DNA of 64,000 bases. Origin: Azadirachta indica. Taxonomy: Eukaryota > Streptophyta > Magnoliopsida > Sapindales > Meliaceae. The stretch lies in NCBI GenBank assembly GCA_022749755.1, contig CM040444.1:13416274-13480273 (forward strand), written 5' to 3'. Of this stretch, positions 13,302 to 27,070 are shown one piece after another; position 1 is the stretch's first letter; each line of letters begins with the position of its first letter. Below the pieces are notes generated by a model that made no database searches, was not told the origin of the DNA, and was given only the letters and a program-made list of their open reading frames with translations. Both the position numbers and the translations under genes were made by a program.

Positions 13302-16300
13302 AACACATATGCATAGAGTCAGTACATAAATATTCAAAAGCAATAAGAGGTTAGTGTAAAAGATACAGATGCCATCTGTTCCTAATATAGTTTGCCTGTT
13401 TTGGATCAAACTAGAAGATCTGTTCCAAGTATAGTATGCCTGTTTTGGAGCAACTAGAAGGTTCAGGAATTAATCAAACTTGTAAAATAGGTAACAGTCA
13501 CGGGAACTTGGAAGCCATGCACATAACAAAGACACAGCAGTATATCAATTCATCAGCATACTAGTAACACGTCTGTTACTTCAAAGCCCACCGTTGAGAA
13601 TTTTGAGAGCATGGTAGACAAAATATCCAAAACAGAACCAATAGCAAGTTGCAATCCTTCAATCTCCATTAGTTCAAAGGTGCGGATGACATAAAGTTTC
13701 TGTTGAAAATGTGCTCATATTAGTATGTAAACCAGCACTGCCCTACAAGGAATCAATATCAGTATGAGCTGAAGATGCACAATATGACTGACCTCCAAGG
13801 CTTCTTTTGTCGTACAAATAATTCGAAACAGAGTATTATGAATGGACGAATCACGGAATAGCATGGCCTGAATGACATCACCCAACTTCCCATGGCTCGA
13901 AGTTGAGAAAATACATGTTTTCATCCCTTCAAGTACCTAAAACAACAAATAAGAGAAAAATATTACTTTTGCAGCATTCATTACCTACCAAAATATTGAA
14001 GCATTGTGTAAATTTCCATTTTTTTGAAAACACCAATTTCCTATGTCTAAAACCTTGATTGAGTTATCAGAGATATCTAATGCAGTTTCATAAAAGCAAT
14101 CAGAAACTTATCCCATAGTGGGAAGTCCCTGCCTATCTTCCAAATCAAAGTCTGGTACTTATGTTAAACTTCAAAGGTTAATGAAATATACCCTAAAAGC
14201 CTAAAACAAATATGACAGGAAAAATGTAACGGCTGACAAAAATCAAAGGCATACCTTTAATGTTACTTTCCAACGAACATGCTTCACCTTGTATTTCCAG
14301 TACTCATGGTTAACTAGAATATACTGGAGGGAGAAAACAACTAAAGCAAGGACAAAATCATTCTCTAGCCCTGTCTCCACAAGCTGCATGGTAAAGTCAA
14401 GCACTGCAAGGCATAATTTGCAAATCAGGATGCAAAATGCACGATATAAACATCCCTACGTGACTAAGAACAATAAATTTAAGAAAAGAAAAGAAAAAAA
14501 AATGTCCTTTTTCATCTTTATTACATAATGGAAACCAAATCCCTCCCAAAACTTGATGTGAGTGGGATTATCCCAAATCTTTTTTACCCCTGCAAGATGT
14601 CTTGCTAGTTTAACCAACAAGTAACCACAAGTAAGATGAAATTTGAACAAGCACACACATTTCAAAACACCATGTGAATATATACCTAATGTCTAAGAAT
14701 ATTTCAATTCCAAAATAATAACATAAATAACATATAAGAATAGATTAGACCATATAAAAGATATTTGCAACTCTTAAACAAACAAATAAGAAAAAGCTAT
14801 TGTTAGATGTACCTGATATAGTTAAAGGGCAATCATAATAATTCTGATCAGAATCAATTAAAAGCATCTTTGCCAGTTTCCCAGAAAGCAACCACCCACT
14901 GAAAAGCATGAAATGACAAAGGAATTATGTAGCAAAAATAAGAGTTTAACAAAAACAACAAAACATCTCATCTTAGTGACACAGACCATTGATGTATACA
15001 ATACAGTATCAATTACTAAGAAAAAGAACAGAAGCCAAAGAGAAGACAATATCATTTTTTTTATTTTCTTTTAATAGGAAACAGTGTAATTCTAATTCTA
15101 TCAAGAAGATGTTCACCACAAAATTTACAAAAAATTAGTTATACAAAAATGCTTCAACAGCATAAAAAAGCCTTCAATTTCGCAATTCAAAGAAGAATCC
15201 TAAACCCTTCGGTATTAGACATCTATATAGGCGCCAAAAATTGAACGTTGTCTCACAAAAACTCAACATCCTCTTTTGTGGAATCCTCAAAGATTCTTTT
15301 GCTCCTTTCAATCCAAATCACCCAAAACGTTGCCATCAGTGAACATCTCCATAACAATAAAATTCTTTTCAGCCTTTAGCAACGGAACAAATTCCGCCAA
15401 AATCAGATCACAAGCTTCACCTAACAATCCACATAAGCTTTGCTATCTTTAAAAAGTGAAATAACAACCAAACTATATCTAGTGAAGGAAAAGGTAATCA
15501 ATGCTGTCCCCATCAATTTTGCACATAACATGCCAGTTAGGAAATATGGAGAACTTCGTCGTAATAATCAATACCGCTCTTCCTAGAATCAATGAAAATA
15601 GAAGAACTCCTTATTGCAAAGGAGAGTATGGCCAAGATCTAGCAGCATTACCCTGCTAAGCTTAAACTCCTCGGTAGGAACCCAACAAACGTATTTAAGC
15701 TCTAATACATCCTCTCACATATAAGGCACATGGTTCAAACATAACCACAATTACAGCCACAAACACATACATAATTTATAATTTGGTTAACATAATAGGG
15801 GGATTCAAACACAAGATGACTAAATCAAATTGGCTCCAATAACATGTTAAATTGCTAACTAACTCAAAAGCTTAACTTATAGGCAAGAGCCCAACAATAT
15901 TATTTAAACTCTTAACTCCTCCTGAATATATGGAGTTGACTGCGTGAATCCTATTGCAGAACTGTCACAAGACAAAAAATTGCATGCAATAAAAACTATT
16001 ATAGGTGCAATAGGACTTTGCCAATACAAACTGTACACCTTCAATTTTGCTTCACGGCTTGCAAAGTCTTTAATGATATACGCATCTGTCATAAGATATA
16101 AATTTACGACAAAAGATCCTCTTATGTATTGGCCATAAACTTGGTAACAATGCAAAAAATAGGGAAATTGAAATACCCAGGCAGAAGATTCATGCAACTT
16201 ATATAATGAAGAGTGTGGAAAACATCTTTTGATAGGATAACCAAAAGATAAAGGGTATTGAATAGAAATGGTAACTGGATCCAATCTGACAATCGATAAA

Positions 16301-19300
16301 ATAAGTCAGGCAGTAACTATCAAGATACAGTTCAAAAATTAATCATTATAATGGATGAATAACAAGCATGCAATCTCATACATGCACTATAACAATTGAC
16401 TGTTTTGATCCAAGGGTTTCACCTTGATGAACCATTACTGCCAATTTCAAATATACTCCCCTTTGAATCCATGTCAAATATATTTGCCTTTAAAGCCACT
16501 GCAGCAACCAAAGAAGGGGAACTGCCCAAAAGATAAAAGGAAATAAAGTATATTAGTTACTAACAAGTCACTTACAAGCAATTCCAAAATATTAAATTGC
16601 AGGAAAGAATCATAGCAAGTACAGCACCAGATTAGAAACTTTAGAATTCCTGTACTCGTTATGGCAAAGACATATGAAACGACTGAGCAGACATGGATTT
16701 ACTCATAGAATCACACAACACAAACACAGTCTGAATTACCATTTTAACATCTTCGCTAAAATGTTGACACCCAAGGACATTATTGCAGCACCACTGGAAC
16801 TAGGAGACAAATCTCTAATCAAGGCGCAAATGATCTCAGCCACCCTGCAGTTATAAAATGAAAAAGCAACTATTTTTCAAATTACAGGAAAGAACGTAAA
16901 ATGAAAGTCACAGAAAAAGTGAGGAGGAAATGTATATTAATAATTACCACACATTCTTTACAATCTGCCCATTTAAGACAGTTTCTTGAGCATAAAATGA
17001 GTTGCCTAGATCCATCAAAGCAAAACATACGGCCTGAGAATAATACATTGGTAGAAATTATAGTTAGAAGAAAATGCAGCTTCAAGTTAACGCTTCACAT
17101 AATATTACTTTTAGAGAAAATCAATGGCTAAATTGCTTAGACAATAAAAGATGGCTTTGATAAAAATCAGCCTTAGAGCTTAAAAAAATAATATTATGCT
17201 ACTTCGTTGGTCAACAAATCATTTTAATGTACACAAATTAACTTCTATACTGAAAACACTGTGAAGGCTACTGAATTTCTCCGGCAACTGACCTCCGCAT
17301 ATGACATCTTAATAGTTGAATTTTAAACATTTATTGAAAACCTAGGGTTTGGTTTGAAATAGAGAAAAAGAGGGAATAAGAAGAGAGTTTATACAATAGG
17401 TGTAGATTGAGTTAAATTTCTCAGGCCTCTCGCTTTACAAAAATATAATAATTCCTGAATAGATAAAATCTAACACTAAAAAAACATAATGCTCTAACAA
17501 TAATGAATTCTAGATTTATTACTATATCTAACCTAAACTTGTATACAGTAACTTTTTTAAGGTTTCTACACACCCAACCCTTGCGCAAACACAAACTAAA
17601 GAAATTCCCTCTCCAAGGTTGGTGTGAGGGGGAATTAATCTTGCTTTTACGAAAAAAAACACCAAACCAACTAGTCTATTCCCTTTGAGGTGACTAGCAT
17701 ATAATAAATAATAACTATAACTACCAACAAATATTTACCAAGTTACAGGACACCATTCGACTAAACAAATCAAGAATAAGAAAAGATTCCGCGCTGCTTT
17801 CTGGATATAGCTCCTGGGCCAAACGCAGGAGAAGCACAAGCACTGCAGATTGATTATACTACAAAAAGGGAAGCACATGTCAGTAACAAAAGAAATGCTA
17901 GCAAATGAGATTGTACCATAGACCCAAAGATCTTGAACATTTTTCTGGCCTAGTATACTGCATCATAATTATTGGAGTACCATATCATATCAATCAAATC
18001 ACCTCAACAAAGCATTATCTGATGAAAGTATGAACACAGTAGCACACCATTGAAAACATAAATCATAAAAAGTGTTTTTGGGGGAAGAATGATTTTTTGG
18101 TTTTTCAGGATTGGAAACAAAACAACTTTGCAAGAAAAAATCAATTAAAATACTGGTGAACCACAGGCTTGCATAAACTAAAAGGGCAGCATAAGATGAC
18201 CAAAAGAACATATAAAAAAACTATCCTGTGCTAGAAAACCTCTTTGACATTGCCACTGAAACTTGGTGTAACATACGAAGACAATGTTCAAGACATCAGA
18301 CACAAAGTGTAAGTAAGCAATAGAGAAACAACTGTTACCATGTAAGTAGAAAAAGGATATTAACACAATTGTAGGAAAATACTACTAAAATGCTGCATGA
18401 AAGCATGTGATTTCATGAAACCAATAAAATTTCAATAAATACGTTGCTCTCGCATGCGAACATAGTCCAACACAACCCAAAAGCACAAAAACTACAAGTA
18501 GCCACGAGTATCGTTAATAAATGCAAGTTCAAACTTAACACCATGACACCAATATGGCGTGAAATTTACAATTCCCTACATTAAAGATCAAGGAAGAAAG
18601 AAAACAAATTTACTAAAAGACTGATAGAAGGGAATGATCCTCTACATCATTGCCAATGCTCTCACAAATTAACAAAAAAACACAGTGAAGAAATGTGCTC
18701 CTAAAAACCTTCGATGGATTTCAACATGACACAATTAGCAAATCCTTCAAAAACATCCAGAATCTATGGACCACATACCTCCCAACGAACAAGAGCAGTA
18801 TTCTCACCAAATACTTTTAAAACACGTCCTCGAGTTCTACTAGGAATGAGCAAACCTTCAACCCCAAGAACATGCAATGGCACTGGAGTTTCAACAATCT
18901 GGTTATCTACCAAGGACTCACGAGAAATCTCAAATAAGGTAGATATATACCTACGGATTTATTCAAAAAATTATACCTGTTGACAAAAAGATATAATCCG
19001 TAAGAAAACCATAAGATATATCAAGAAGCAGTTTATCTTCAAAATAGTATTGGAAAATAAAAAGTTAAAAGCACATCCAGAAATTTCCAAGAATTTCACC
19101 ATGGGGAAATGATTTCAACAGAATTCTTTACAAAATGGCACAATAACACTAAAAAAGCTTGAGAGCAAATTATGAATGACACAAAGGAAAAAGAAAAGTA
19201 AAACTAGAAATCTTTGTAGGAACAGTTTAGCAGCAGAATCTCAGCACTGGCGTCTTTGGGTTTTTACTCATCGGTCAAATATACTCACTCCAAATCTAGC

Positions 19301-22300
19301 TAATATAATAATATCTAATCGTTGCAACAAAGCAGTTAAGGCTTAAGTTGTCCAAATAAACTAAAGAGTCACTGTTCACAAGTTGAGCAGACTGAGATAA
19401 TCTGAAGGTGTGCAACAGTGGCCAAAAACCCAACACAAAGAAGCAAGGCTTTACACATGGGTCCTAGACGCAATAAGATGCTTTCCAGCAACTTAGAACA
19501 GCAACAGAGATTGGTATAAATAATATCTTGCAATATAAAAATAAGTCACAGAAATTGTGAAAAGAAAAAACTATAATTGTAATGACATATATAATTAGTG
19601 GAAAATAAAAATTTATTTTGCATATATATATGTATATATGTAATGTAAAATAAATTGACTCTTGGGCCCATGGATAGCCTGTGCTGTTTGCAACTCTAGT
19701 ATTTTACGGATTGTAGGGATATAGAATACTGTTAGGCCAAAATCCTATGCAACAACTACATATTCGATTCACACAAAAAAAAAAAAACAGTATGACATGC
19801 ATTTGCATGGCTCTTTAGATTTCACAAAGCTTTTATTAAAAAGAAGATGATCCCATAACAAAGTCAGCAAACTCCTCATCGATGTATGCCATGCCACAGA
19901 AAGCTAGTGTATCACCTTAGCATCAATAAGAGGTTTCAAATCACAGAATGTAAGGTAATCAACCATAATATCATGCAGTAACATAAAAGAGTTCACTTAC
20001 ACACATTCCGCAGGCCAACTTCCTTCGCAGAGAGATGATAGGAAGCGAACAAGTTCTACTGTTCTGAAGGGGAATTCCCCTTCCAAGTTGCTAAGAAAGC
20101 ATCGAATTGGACCATCGACAAAACTTTCTCTGTCCCAAAACTGAATACAAAGTGACTCCTGCAAGTTTGATGAGCAAGAAAATCTCCAATTAGTAAATTA
20201 TGGGCACTAAATAATAATTTAGAAGGAATCAACGAGTGATCTTAAGGCTAAACTTCTAAATGCCACAGATCCAAACCTCTCCATGATAAATTTTGCAAAG
20301 AATATCCAGTATCAAATTTAAGGTACCATCATCCAACTGCACAATTGAAAGAGCGGCATCAATATGAAAAGCATTTACAATGTGCCTTACAAGCCACTTC
20401 AAAAGCAGATGTTCAATTACCTGAAGATTGATCTCATAAGACGCAATAAATGCAGAAATGAAAGTCCTCAAGACACTTCGATAACCAGCGGCTGGTCCCT
20501 GAAATAATAAACGAAAACCAAAAAAATATAAAATAAAGAAGCATTTTTTATATCTTAATCTCAGACAACAACTACGGCTTCCCAATGAAAAGGACAAACC
20601 AAGCAAAACACTAGAAAATAGACATAGTCAAACATGAACTCTGAACTGAGAAGAGCTTACATCAGATTCCTGTAATAAGTCACTTTGAATGATTTCAAGA
20701 AAAGAATTCAATGATTCTGCTTCAAAGGCTTGACGAACATAGCCAACATGATCAATCTCCTAATTCGTTTCAAAAGAAAGACATGATCAAGAATTACAAT
20801 ATTAAACATAATTTTATAAAAAATATAACAACAGCAGTAATACAATAATAATGAAACAAAAGCACATACCATTAACACGTTAGTCTCCTCTTTTCCAGGG
20901 AGGGATGAAATTAGACAAAGAAAAACTGCCCAGGCCAGAAGTATCGGACCTGCCTCTTTCATTTCAAAAGCATCCAAAGTAGATAATAACACATCCATCT
21001 CCTGAACATCATTTAAGGAAAAGACCAAAGCACCCTGTCTGGGAAATGTAAAACAATTATGTTTGAAAATTTGAGCAAGCTAGAGGAAGAAACTAGAAAG
21101 AAAGGCAAAGAGTTTCTAGAAACAATAGCAATTGAATAAGAGCCGTTATCACAGATATCACCCCTTGCCTGCCAGCAGAACCATGAAAAGAATGAAGAAA
21201 TGGTAGTAATGAAACAACCCAAGCAGAGAAGAGAGAGAGAGAGAGGTTGATCCAAAAGTTTGTAGCCAACAATCGCATATCAAATACTATGCAACTAACA
21301 ATGAGCTAAACACCTGAAAGGAGTTTCATCATGAACCATTTGAAGAAGATTTTCCAGGTCCAGGGTTTCTATAAGGATAAGTAGCAGCTGTATTTTGGCC
21401 TCAAAAGAAGACTTTAGCGCTTCAGATGATATTGCGAGCTTTCCAAAATTATAAGATCCAGATAAAATTCCCTGTGGCATGAAATTCCCTACGGCATGAA
21501 ATGTTTCCAAACAAAGGGCATAGAAAGAGAGGTAAAATATGACAATGATATACATTACAAGTGAGAAAAATAACATTATACCTTATAGAGAGAGCACAAC
21601 TTTTTCCACTTTTCCCCGTTACAAGTGCAAAATGATTCATAATAAAGAAGGAAAAGAATGTCTAAAACCAAACTGTCTTCAATCATTGTCTCCTCAGCCC
21701 ACAACGTGAAAAGATCAATATCCTGTAAAACATTGCAAGAATCTATATCAAATCTAAAGATACTTATGCACAATAGCTGATGGGAAAAAAAAAAGCAAGA
21801 AAAAATTACTCTTACGGTAATGCACTTATAATACAGAAGGACATATAGAAGTTAATAGAGATTAAAGAAGCATCAGGACTTACAAGAAAAAATACCCACT
21901 GCAAACTCCAGTATTTAAACGATGATCATGTATAAGAGATAGAGCCACAAATAAATTGTTTTAAATATGTCCATGCTCATTGTATAACTGAACTTAGAGT
22001 TGTACTTGTGTGTAAGATAATAACCATGTTCGTAAATTAAATCACATTAACTACATGGGGCCATTTCTCTAACTAACAAACCAACCACCAGTTACCAGTA
22101 AATCATGTCAACTTTACATGCATTGAACACATTACATCATCAATCCATTAGTCGTCACAAAGTTTTGAAATGGTGAAAACTCGAATGGATTGAACACCCA
22201 ATATTTTATAAGAAACCAAAAAAATGCACTGAGCACCGATCAATGCATGTCATTCACCTCCCTAATCTATAAAATCATAGAGGGTAAGGGGTAAACAACA

Positions 22301-23950
22301 TGATATCAGGCATACCATCTCCACAGGATGAGAAGCAGATAGAAGATCCTGCAGGACGGACATCAATTTGCTTTCCAGTCCATCAGAAATCAGCTTCAGT
22401 GCCTCCTTCCTAATAGCATTCCCTTCTTTCAAGCTAACACCAACATATACTGCACCAAAATTAATATGATTAGCAGCATGGAAACAAAATAATCAATAAA
22501 TTGTTGCAGAACCTGAAGACAATGGTTAAAGAACTGGACTGAGACTTAGAAATTGAAGTGTCCCGGCCACAGGTGGATGATTAACCAGTCCATAGAACGA
22601 AAAAAAAAGATAGAAAGCTGGCAATATGATTTTCAGCCTTAGTAAATGGGAAAAATGAGAATAAAAATATTTTCATAACAAACTTACAAGCATGCATGAA
22701 AATCTGCCTCGTACACTTCAACAAGCATTGCCGCTCTAAGTAATACTGCAGCAATATCTTCGAAACCATAGGAAGGGATAAATAAAAAAGGATCAACATG
22801 TGACTAGCCACAGCTAAACAATTAAATAAAATTAAATATTCTAACTATAGCATCAGTTCAAGTCCATAATTCAATTAAAGTCAACTAAACCTAAACTCTG
22901 TGTTTGGAATCAGCTATGTTACAAAATGAGAAATGCAAATAAACTAAAGCCACATAGAAAACAAAACAATAACACAGAAAGAAGCTACCAACCACATGAA
23001 CGGATTCTTGAACAATAGAACCGAAAGCTACATTCTGCTTCTTCTGAGACCTTTCAACAAGAATGTACGATTGCACCTCATCTAAACACTGAACAAAGGA
23101 AAGTTAAAACAATAGTTTGAATGATCAAATACATCTAGATTATGCTTACTTTGCAATTCATAATAAATAACAACCAACTCCTGATTTTGACCAAGGTTTA
23201 CATTTAGGTTACCCTACGTAATGAATTTTCATAGAGATGCATTTCTAAAAAAATGATCAGTCAACTTGCCAAAAACTTTATAAATTACACGAACATTGTA
23301 CAATAAAATCAAAAATATTGAAGCAATAACCACTAAAAAGGGTTAACACAACACATTTCATGTTAAAACTCCATTCCCAATATCTGCAACTAGCAGAAGG
23401 ATAAAAGCATTTCTAGTCAATTAATCACTCAATTCGCATTTAAACAATGTAGTATTCTCAAGAAACAATATTATTTACCATTAAAATTCCATTTCCACAT
23501 TCAAAACAAAAAATTAAGTAAAATACAAATTAGCCACAAGAATATTGAGAAACTCACTACGTAGGAGCTGATTTTCAAAGCTAGATCTTTCAATTCATCC
23601 TTTATAGACAACTGATGATCACCGACTTTCACTATCTGCGAATTCAATGCCTGCTTCGATTTCTCATTCGGTGGCTTGAAACGTGACACCGTTTCGACGA
23701 ACCACGCGCGATTCTCCTCCAATTTCTTCACCTAAGAGAAACACAAAATTCATTCACAATACATATTTATAAACACATATATTAGCACATACACAGGTAT
23801 CGAGAGAAAGAGAAGAAGAGAGAGTGTGCGTAAAGTGTTTACTAGCTTCGGAGAGAGGTCGGAGGAAACAGAAGCGCTTTCGAGCTCGGAGAGTAGGTCA
23901 GTGAAGGGGTGCCACCAGAGAGAGGAATCAACGGTTTTAGTTGTCACCAT
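5806..23950 (-). CDS. NUP188: Nucleoporin NUP188, 31 exons
   Basis: Encodes a 1937-aa alpha-solenoid scaffold nucleoporin of the nuclear pore inner ring, recognised by similarity to Arabidopsis AT4G38760. Exons, in gene order: 23843-23950, 23558-23731, 22993-23088, 22688-22745, 22316-22449, 21582-21722, 21314-21471, 20870-21038, 20661-20759, 20421-20498, 20277-20336, 20001-20158, 18779-18950, 17739-17858, 16948-17033, 16740-16844, 16423-16521, 14813-14898, 14255-14403, 13793-13936, 13592-13699, 13091-13201, 11951-12058, 11742-11846, 11085-11263, 10465-10936, 10083-10190, 9856-9914, 8463-8847, 6244-7785, 5806-6048. The sum is 5814 nt, in frame throughout, with GT-AG borders. Start MVTTKTVDSSLWWHPF; end LLIKGDSPFHVLAII. 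The protein is helical and leucine-rich, with no signal peptide. Weak points: the exon ending 13592 could instead end at 13580 (+4 codons), and the acceptor at 18951 has a poor pyrimidine tract. The large 3' exon encodes residues 1344-1857. No disabling mutation was found. Introns carry a SINE, microsatellites and a 44-bp tandem duplication. Confidence 0.93.
8948..8963. repeat. Target-site duplication, left copy, of the SINE
   Basis: TGCAACACAAACAAAT; it matches 15 of 16 bases at 9230-9245 (TGCAACACAAACAGAT). The pair brackets the SINE body. Confidence 0.85.
8964..9229 (-). mobile_element. tRNA-derived SINE, apparently full length, in a NUP188 intron
   Basis: On the minus strand the element begins GCCACTCAGCCCATGGCTGG. 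It carries a pol III box A (TGGCTGGGTGG) and, about 40 bases on, a box B (AGTTCGAGTCC), the layout of a tRNA head. A non-tRNA body of about 170 bases follows and ends in an A-rich tail (AGAAAAAGAAAAA). The 266-base body is flanked by 15/16-matching 16-base target-site duplications at 8948-8963 and 9230-9245. It lies in sense orientation in the intron between NUP188 exons 28 and 29 (8848-9855). It has no coding capacity and depends on LINE enzymes. The head no longer folds as a clean tRNA, so it is not annotated as a tRNA gene. Confidence 0.85.
9230..9245. repeat. Target-site duplication, right copy, of the SINE
   Basis: TGCAACACAAACAGAT, the partner of 8948-8963, directly abutting the tRNA-like head of the element. 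Confidence 0.85.
13225..13297. repeat. Composite (AT)n-(AG)n microsatellite in a NUP188 intron
   Basis: (AT)13 at 13225-13250 is followed, after a short spacer, by an AG run at 13265-13297. On the gene strand the order is CT-rich, then AT, ending about 25 bases before the acceptor of exon 22 (13091-13201). The tract therefore sits in the branch-point region of that intron. Confidence 0.9.
13375..13461. repeat. 44-bp tandem duplication in a NUP188 intron
   Basis: Two adjacent copies (13375-13418 and 13419-13461), each beginning TCTGTTCC and containing TGCCTGTTTTGGA and ACTAGAAG. A few substitutions and one indel separate them. The repeat lies between exons 21 and 22. Confidence 0.85.
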
Positions 23951-24300
23951 TGCTGGAGATTGGTGAGCTCTGAGAGAGCTAAAACCCTAGAAGAAGAAGA
24001 GGAGGGTATGTTCTCCCTTTTGATTTTTCGCGCTTTTTCAAATTGGTAAAGACGGAGGGACGAGTGACTCAGTGATTAGCCGCACCATTTGTGGTTCATT
24101 GTTGGACCCAGATGGTTCGGATCGGATGGTCCGGTTCGCCAGAAGGCTCCTTTAGTCCTTCGTCGTGCAAATTAAAGTATTAAACGGGCTGGGCCGCATC
24201 AGACCTGCTTTTTCATCCAATCCAATCCATCGAGGACTTACCGCACGTACCTGATAACTAAACTATAGTGGCGCTGTAAGCAAATCTCATAGTAATATCC
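23951..24300 (-). promoter_or_regulatory. NUP188 upstream region
   Basis: Read on the minus strand, a CTAGGGTTTT telo-box-like motif lies near 23980-23992, about 30 bases before the ATG. A GGCCCA-type (TCP/site II) motif lies near 24184-24199. No convincing TATA box is seen. This combination is typical of TATA-less plant housekeeping promoters. Confidence 0.45.
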
Positions 24301-24499
24301 TTGAGAAATATCGTTGTTGTACTTATTTAAAATAGTTTTGAAGAAAAAAAAAAAAAGAAAATTTTTTCATTTTATTACCCAATTTTCATCTTTAACCACA
24401 TTCATAATTTTTTTAATTTTTAATCAAACAATCATATCTTGGATAAAAATGCCCTCTAACTACATTTCACAAGCAATCTTCAACTTTCGAGTTTGGCTA

Positions 24500-24830
24500 A
24501 ACTTGAAACCATAAATGTAATTGCACTCAAAATTTTAACTTATTATGCACTTGAAAATAGAGTTTCTAACACATTAAAAACCTAATTTTAGAACATAACT
24601 TAATATATGATTCCGAATTAAGCCATATTCGAAACTAGAGTTTTGATCATAATTTAAACTATGATTTTAAGTTAAATTATACTCAAAATTAGGGATTGGA
24701 GTCAAGTTATGCTCAAAACTAGAGTTTCAAATTAGTTAGAAATTAAGGTTTCTAGCATGTTGAAAAGTAAAATTTAGAGCATAATATAAATTATGGTTTT
24801 TAGTTAAACCATGTTCAAAATTGTCATGAT
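24500..24830. repeat. Degenerate short tandem array
   Basis: Phrases such as AACTAGAGTTT, TTTCTAACACATTAAAAACC / TTTCTAGCATGTTGAAAAG and AATTAAGCCATATTCGAA / GTTAAACCATGTTCAAAA recur every 50-100 bases with heavy divergence. This looks like an old array of an AT-rich unit; unit borders cannot be fixed by eye. Confidence 0.45.
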
Positions 24831-25520
24831 AAAAAATATATTTAGTTTTGTTAAATGTGACTGTTGGAAATATTTTTGTCAAAATATTTAATATTTGGTT
24901 GAAGACGAAAAAATTTTTGTAATATAGTTATTTATAAAAGTTGTCTTAAATAATGGATAGAAAGAAAAATTTTCTTTTAAGATAAAGTGTGATAAATTTT
25001 GGTGACATGATACAACCGACTTAACACATTCAAAGGACAGTGACTACTTTGCCAAAGGGTGCTTGGCTTAATGAAACTTTGATAAAATAATAGATACTGC
25101 TTTAATATATATGTTACAAGTGGATGTTCAAAGTTCAAACTTTTAATGAGCCGCAGTTTTAGATCTCAAAATTAATTAGATTTGGATTGAAGCTCATTCT
25201 AATTGTATTAATGAAACCTACAAAACTATTCAAAGATTAAGATGTATCCATGATCCATTATCCCCACCTAGCTACCAATACATAGAATGCTCTCTAAGTT
25301 GGGTTTAATTAGCTGCCCTAAAGGGACATCTGATATAACGACACCTAATTAATATTGTTGCCCTATTTCAACAACCCATCAACATGTATTCAAATTTTAT
25401 TAGCTACTAAAATTTTTATTCAAATTTTTTATTCATTCAATCTGTTTTAGCATATCTAATTAATATCACAATAATATTATAAATTTTTTATAATATTATC
25501 TTGATTTCTTTTTATATTTT

Positions 25521-26115
25521 AGATGACCCAATATTTATCAATTAAATAGTGGAATAGACTAACCAATAATTTTAAAAATTATAAAAAAATTACTTAAAAT
25601 ATTTATTAGGTATTTACTTTATATATATATATATATATAGAGTGATAAATTCACATTTATACCTTCAAAAAATTTTTACTTACGACCACTATTTATACCT
25701 CAAATTAAAAAATGATCACAGTTTAAAATTGTATTTAAATATAACCACTATACTAAATTTTACATGAAAATGTTCTTTACACAAACAACATTTTAAGTGT
25801 TCAAAAGAGTACTTTTTTCAATATTTCAGATGACCCAATATTTATCAATTAAATAATGGAATAGTCTAATCAATAATTTTAAAAATTATAAAAAAATTAC
25901 TTACAATATTTATCAGGTATTTATTTTATATATATAGTGATAAATTCACATTTATACCTTTGAAAAATTTTACTCATGATTACTATTTATACTTCAAATT
26001 AAAAAATGATGACAGTTTAAAATTATGTTTAAATATAACTACTATAATAAATTATACAAGAAAAAATATTCTTTATATAAACAACATTTTTTTTGTGTTA
26101 AAGCGTACTTTTTAT
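25521..26115. repeat. Tandem duplication, two copies of about 300 bp
   Basis: Copy 1 (about 25521-25820) and copy 2 (about 25828-26115) both start AGATGACCCAATATTTATCA. Both contain GTGATAAATTCACATTTATACC, AAATTAAAAAATGAT(C/G)ACAGTTTAAAATT and a GTACTTTTT end. The period is 307 bases at the start. The copies differ by scattered substitutions and small indels. Neither has an open frame of note. Confidence 0.8.
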
Positions 26116-27070
26116 AAAAAGGCTGTCATAAAAACTGAGAGGCTTTTCCATAAAAGGAAGTACATAAATGAAAATTTCCCTTTACCTTCTACCAAAATAA
26201 GAAAAAGAAAAAGGCTTATATAAAAGCTCATATGCATTTCCGTAAAAGAATGTGCACAAGTAATATAAATAATATGCATGTGAACCTTATAATTATATTG
26301 GAGGTCGTAGCACAGATAATTAAATGGATGTTGGGCTTGATAATTTATTAACACCAACTTTTTAGAATTACCTAAATGTATATCTAGCCATCAGGCCTGA
26401 TGACAAAATCGCACTCCTCCCGTTGGTGGGATTTCCTATAATATGTAGGTTTAAACTTCAAAAAATTTTGGTAAACCACTCTGTTGTACAAGATAGATTC
26501 CTACGTATTAGTGAAATTTTTTTATGATACTTGAGATTGACTCTTAGAAAATTTTGAGTAAACCTCCTTCTTATGGAAAATAAATTATGAGTAAACCTCC
26601 TTCTTACAGTGATTTTAATGATACTCTTTACATGATAATAATGATTAAGAAAAACAAATTAGTGCAAGTAAACACACTTAATTCATTATTATAATATACA
26701 GTTGCAGGGATAAACAATTAAACAAGCAGAAGTAATTAAATGGAATAAGTAGCAGCTTGGTATTGCATTTGAGAAGGAAGGAAGATACATATGCATGATT
26801 CTTTCTATGACTGTAAATGAAACTAGCTAGTATTATTACTAATATAACAGGCAATCGCTTTAAACATCAAACACTAAAAAGTTTTCTGTGGAAAGCAGTC
26901 GACAGACACACAAATCCAACTTGAAGGAATTAAATTTAAGGCTCACGATGATCATTCACATGTCTGTCTTTCTTCACCTTCCAGTATTTTTATTTCAAAC
27001 TTCAAGCACACCATCAATATTAACGAAACAATCCTCGTGATTAATTTTTACACGTGGAATAATTAATAGC

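Larger units (their letters stand above)
24301..27070. other. AT-rich intergenic DNA between PRP and NUP188, repeat-bearing
   Basis: No gene recognised. It contains a degenerate short tandem array (about 24500-24830) and a two-copy 307-bp tandem duplication (25521-26115). The last 100-200 bases before 27071 are the likely 3' UTR of the PRP gene. Confidence 0.6.

Noticed and set aside
13056..13409. 117-aa frame that includes a NUP188 exon
   Set aside because: It is the wrong phase for NUP188 and runs through the microsatellites. The exon at 13091-13201 reads correctly in another frame.
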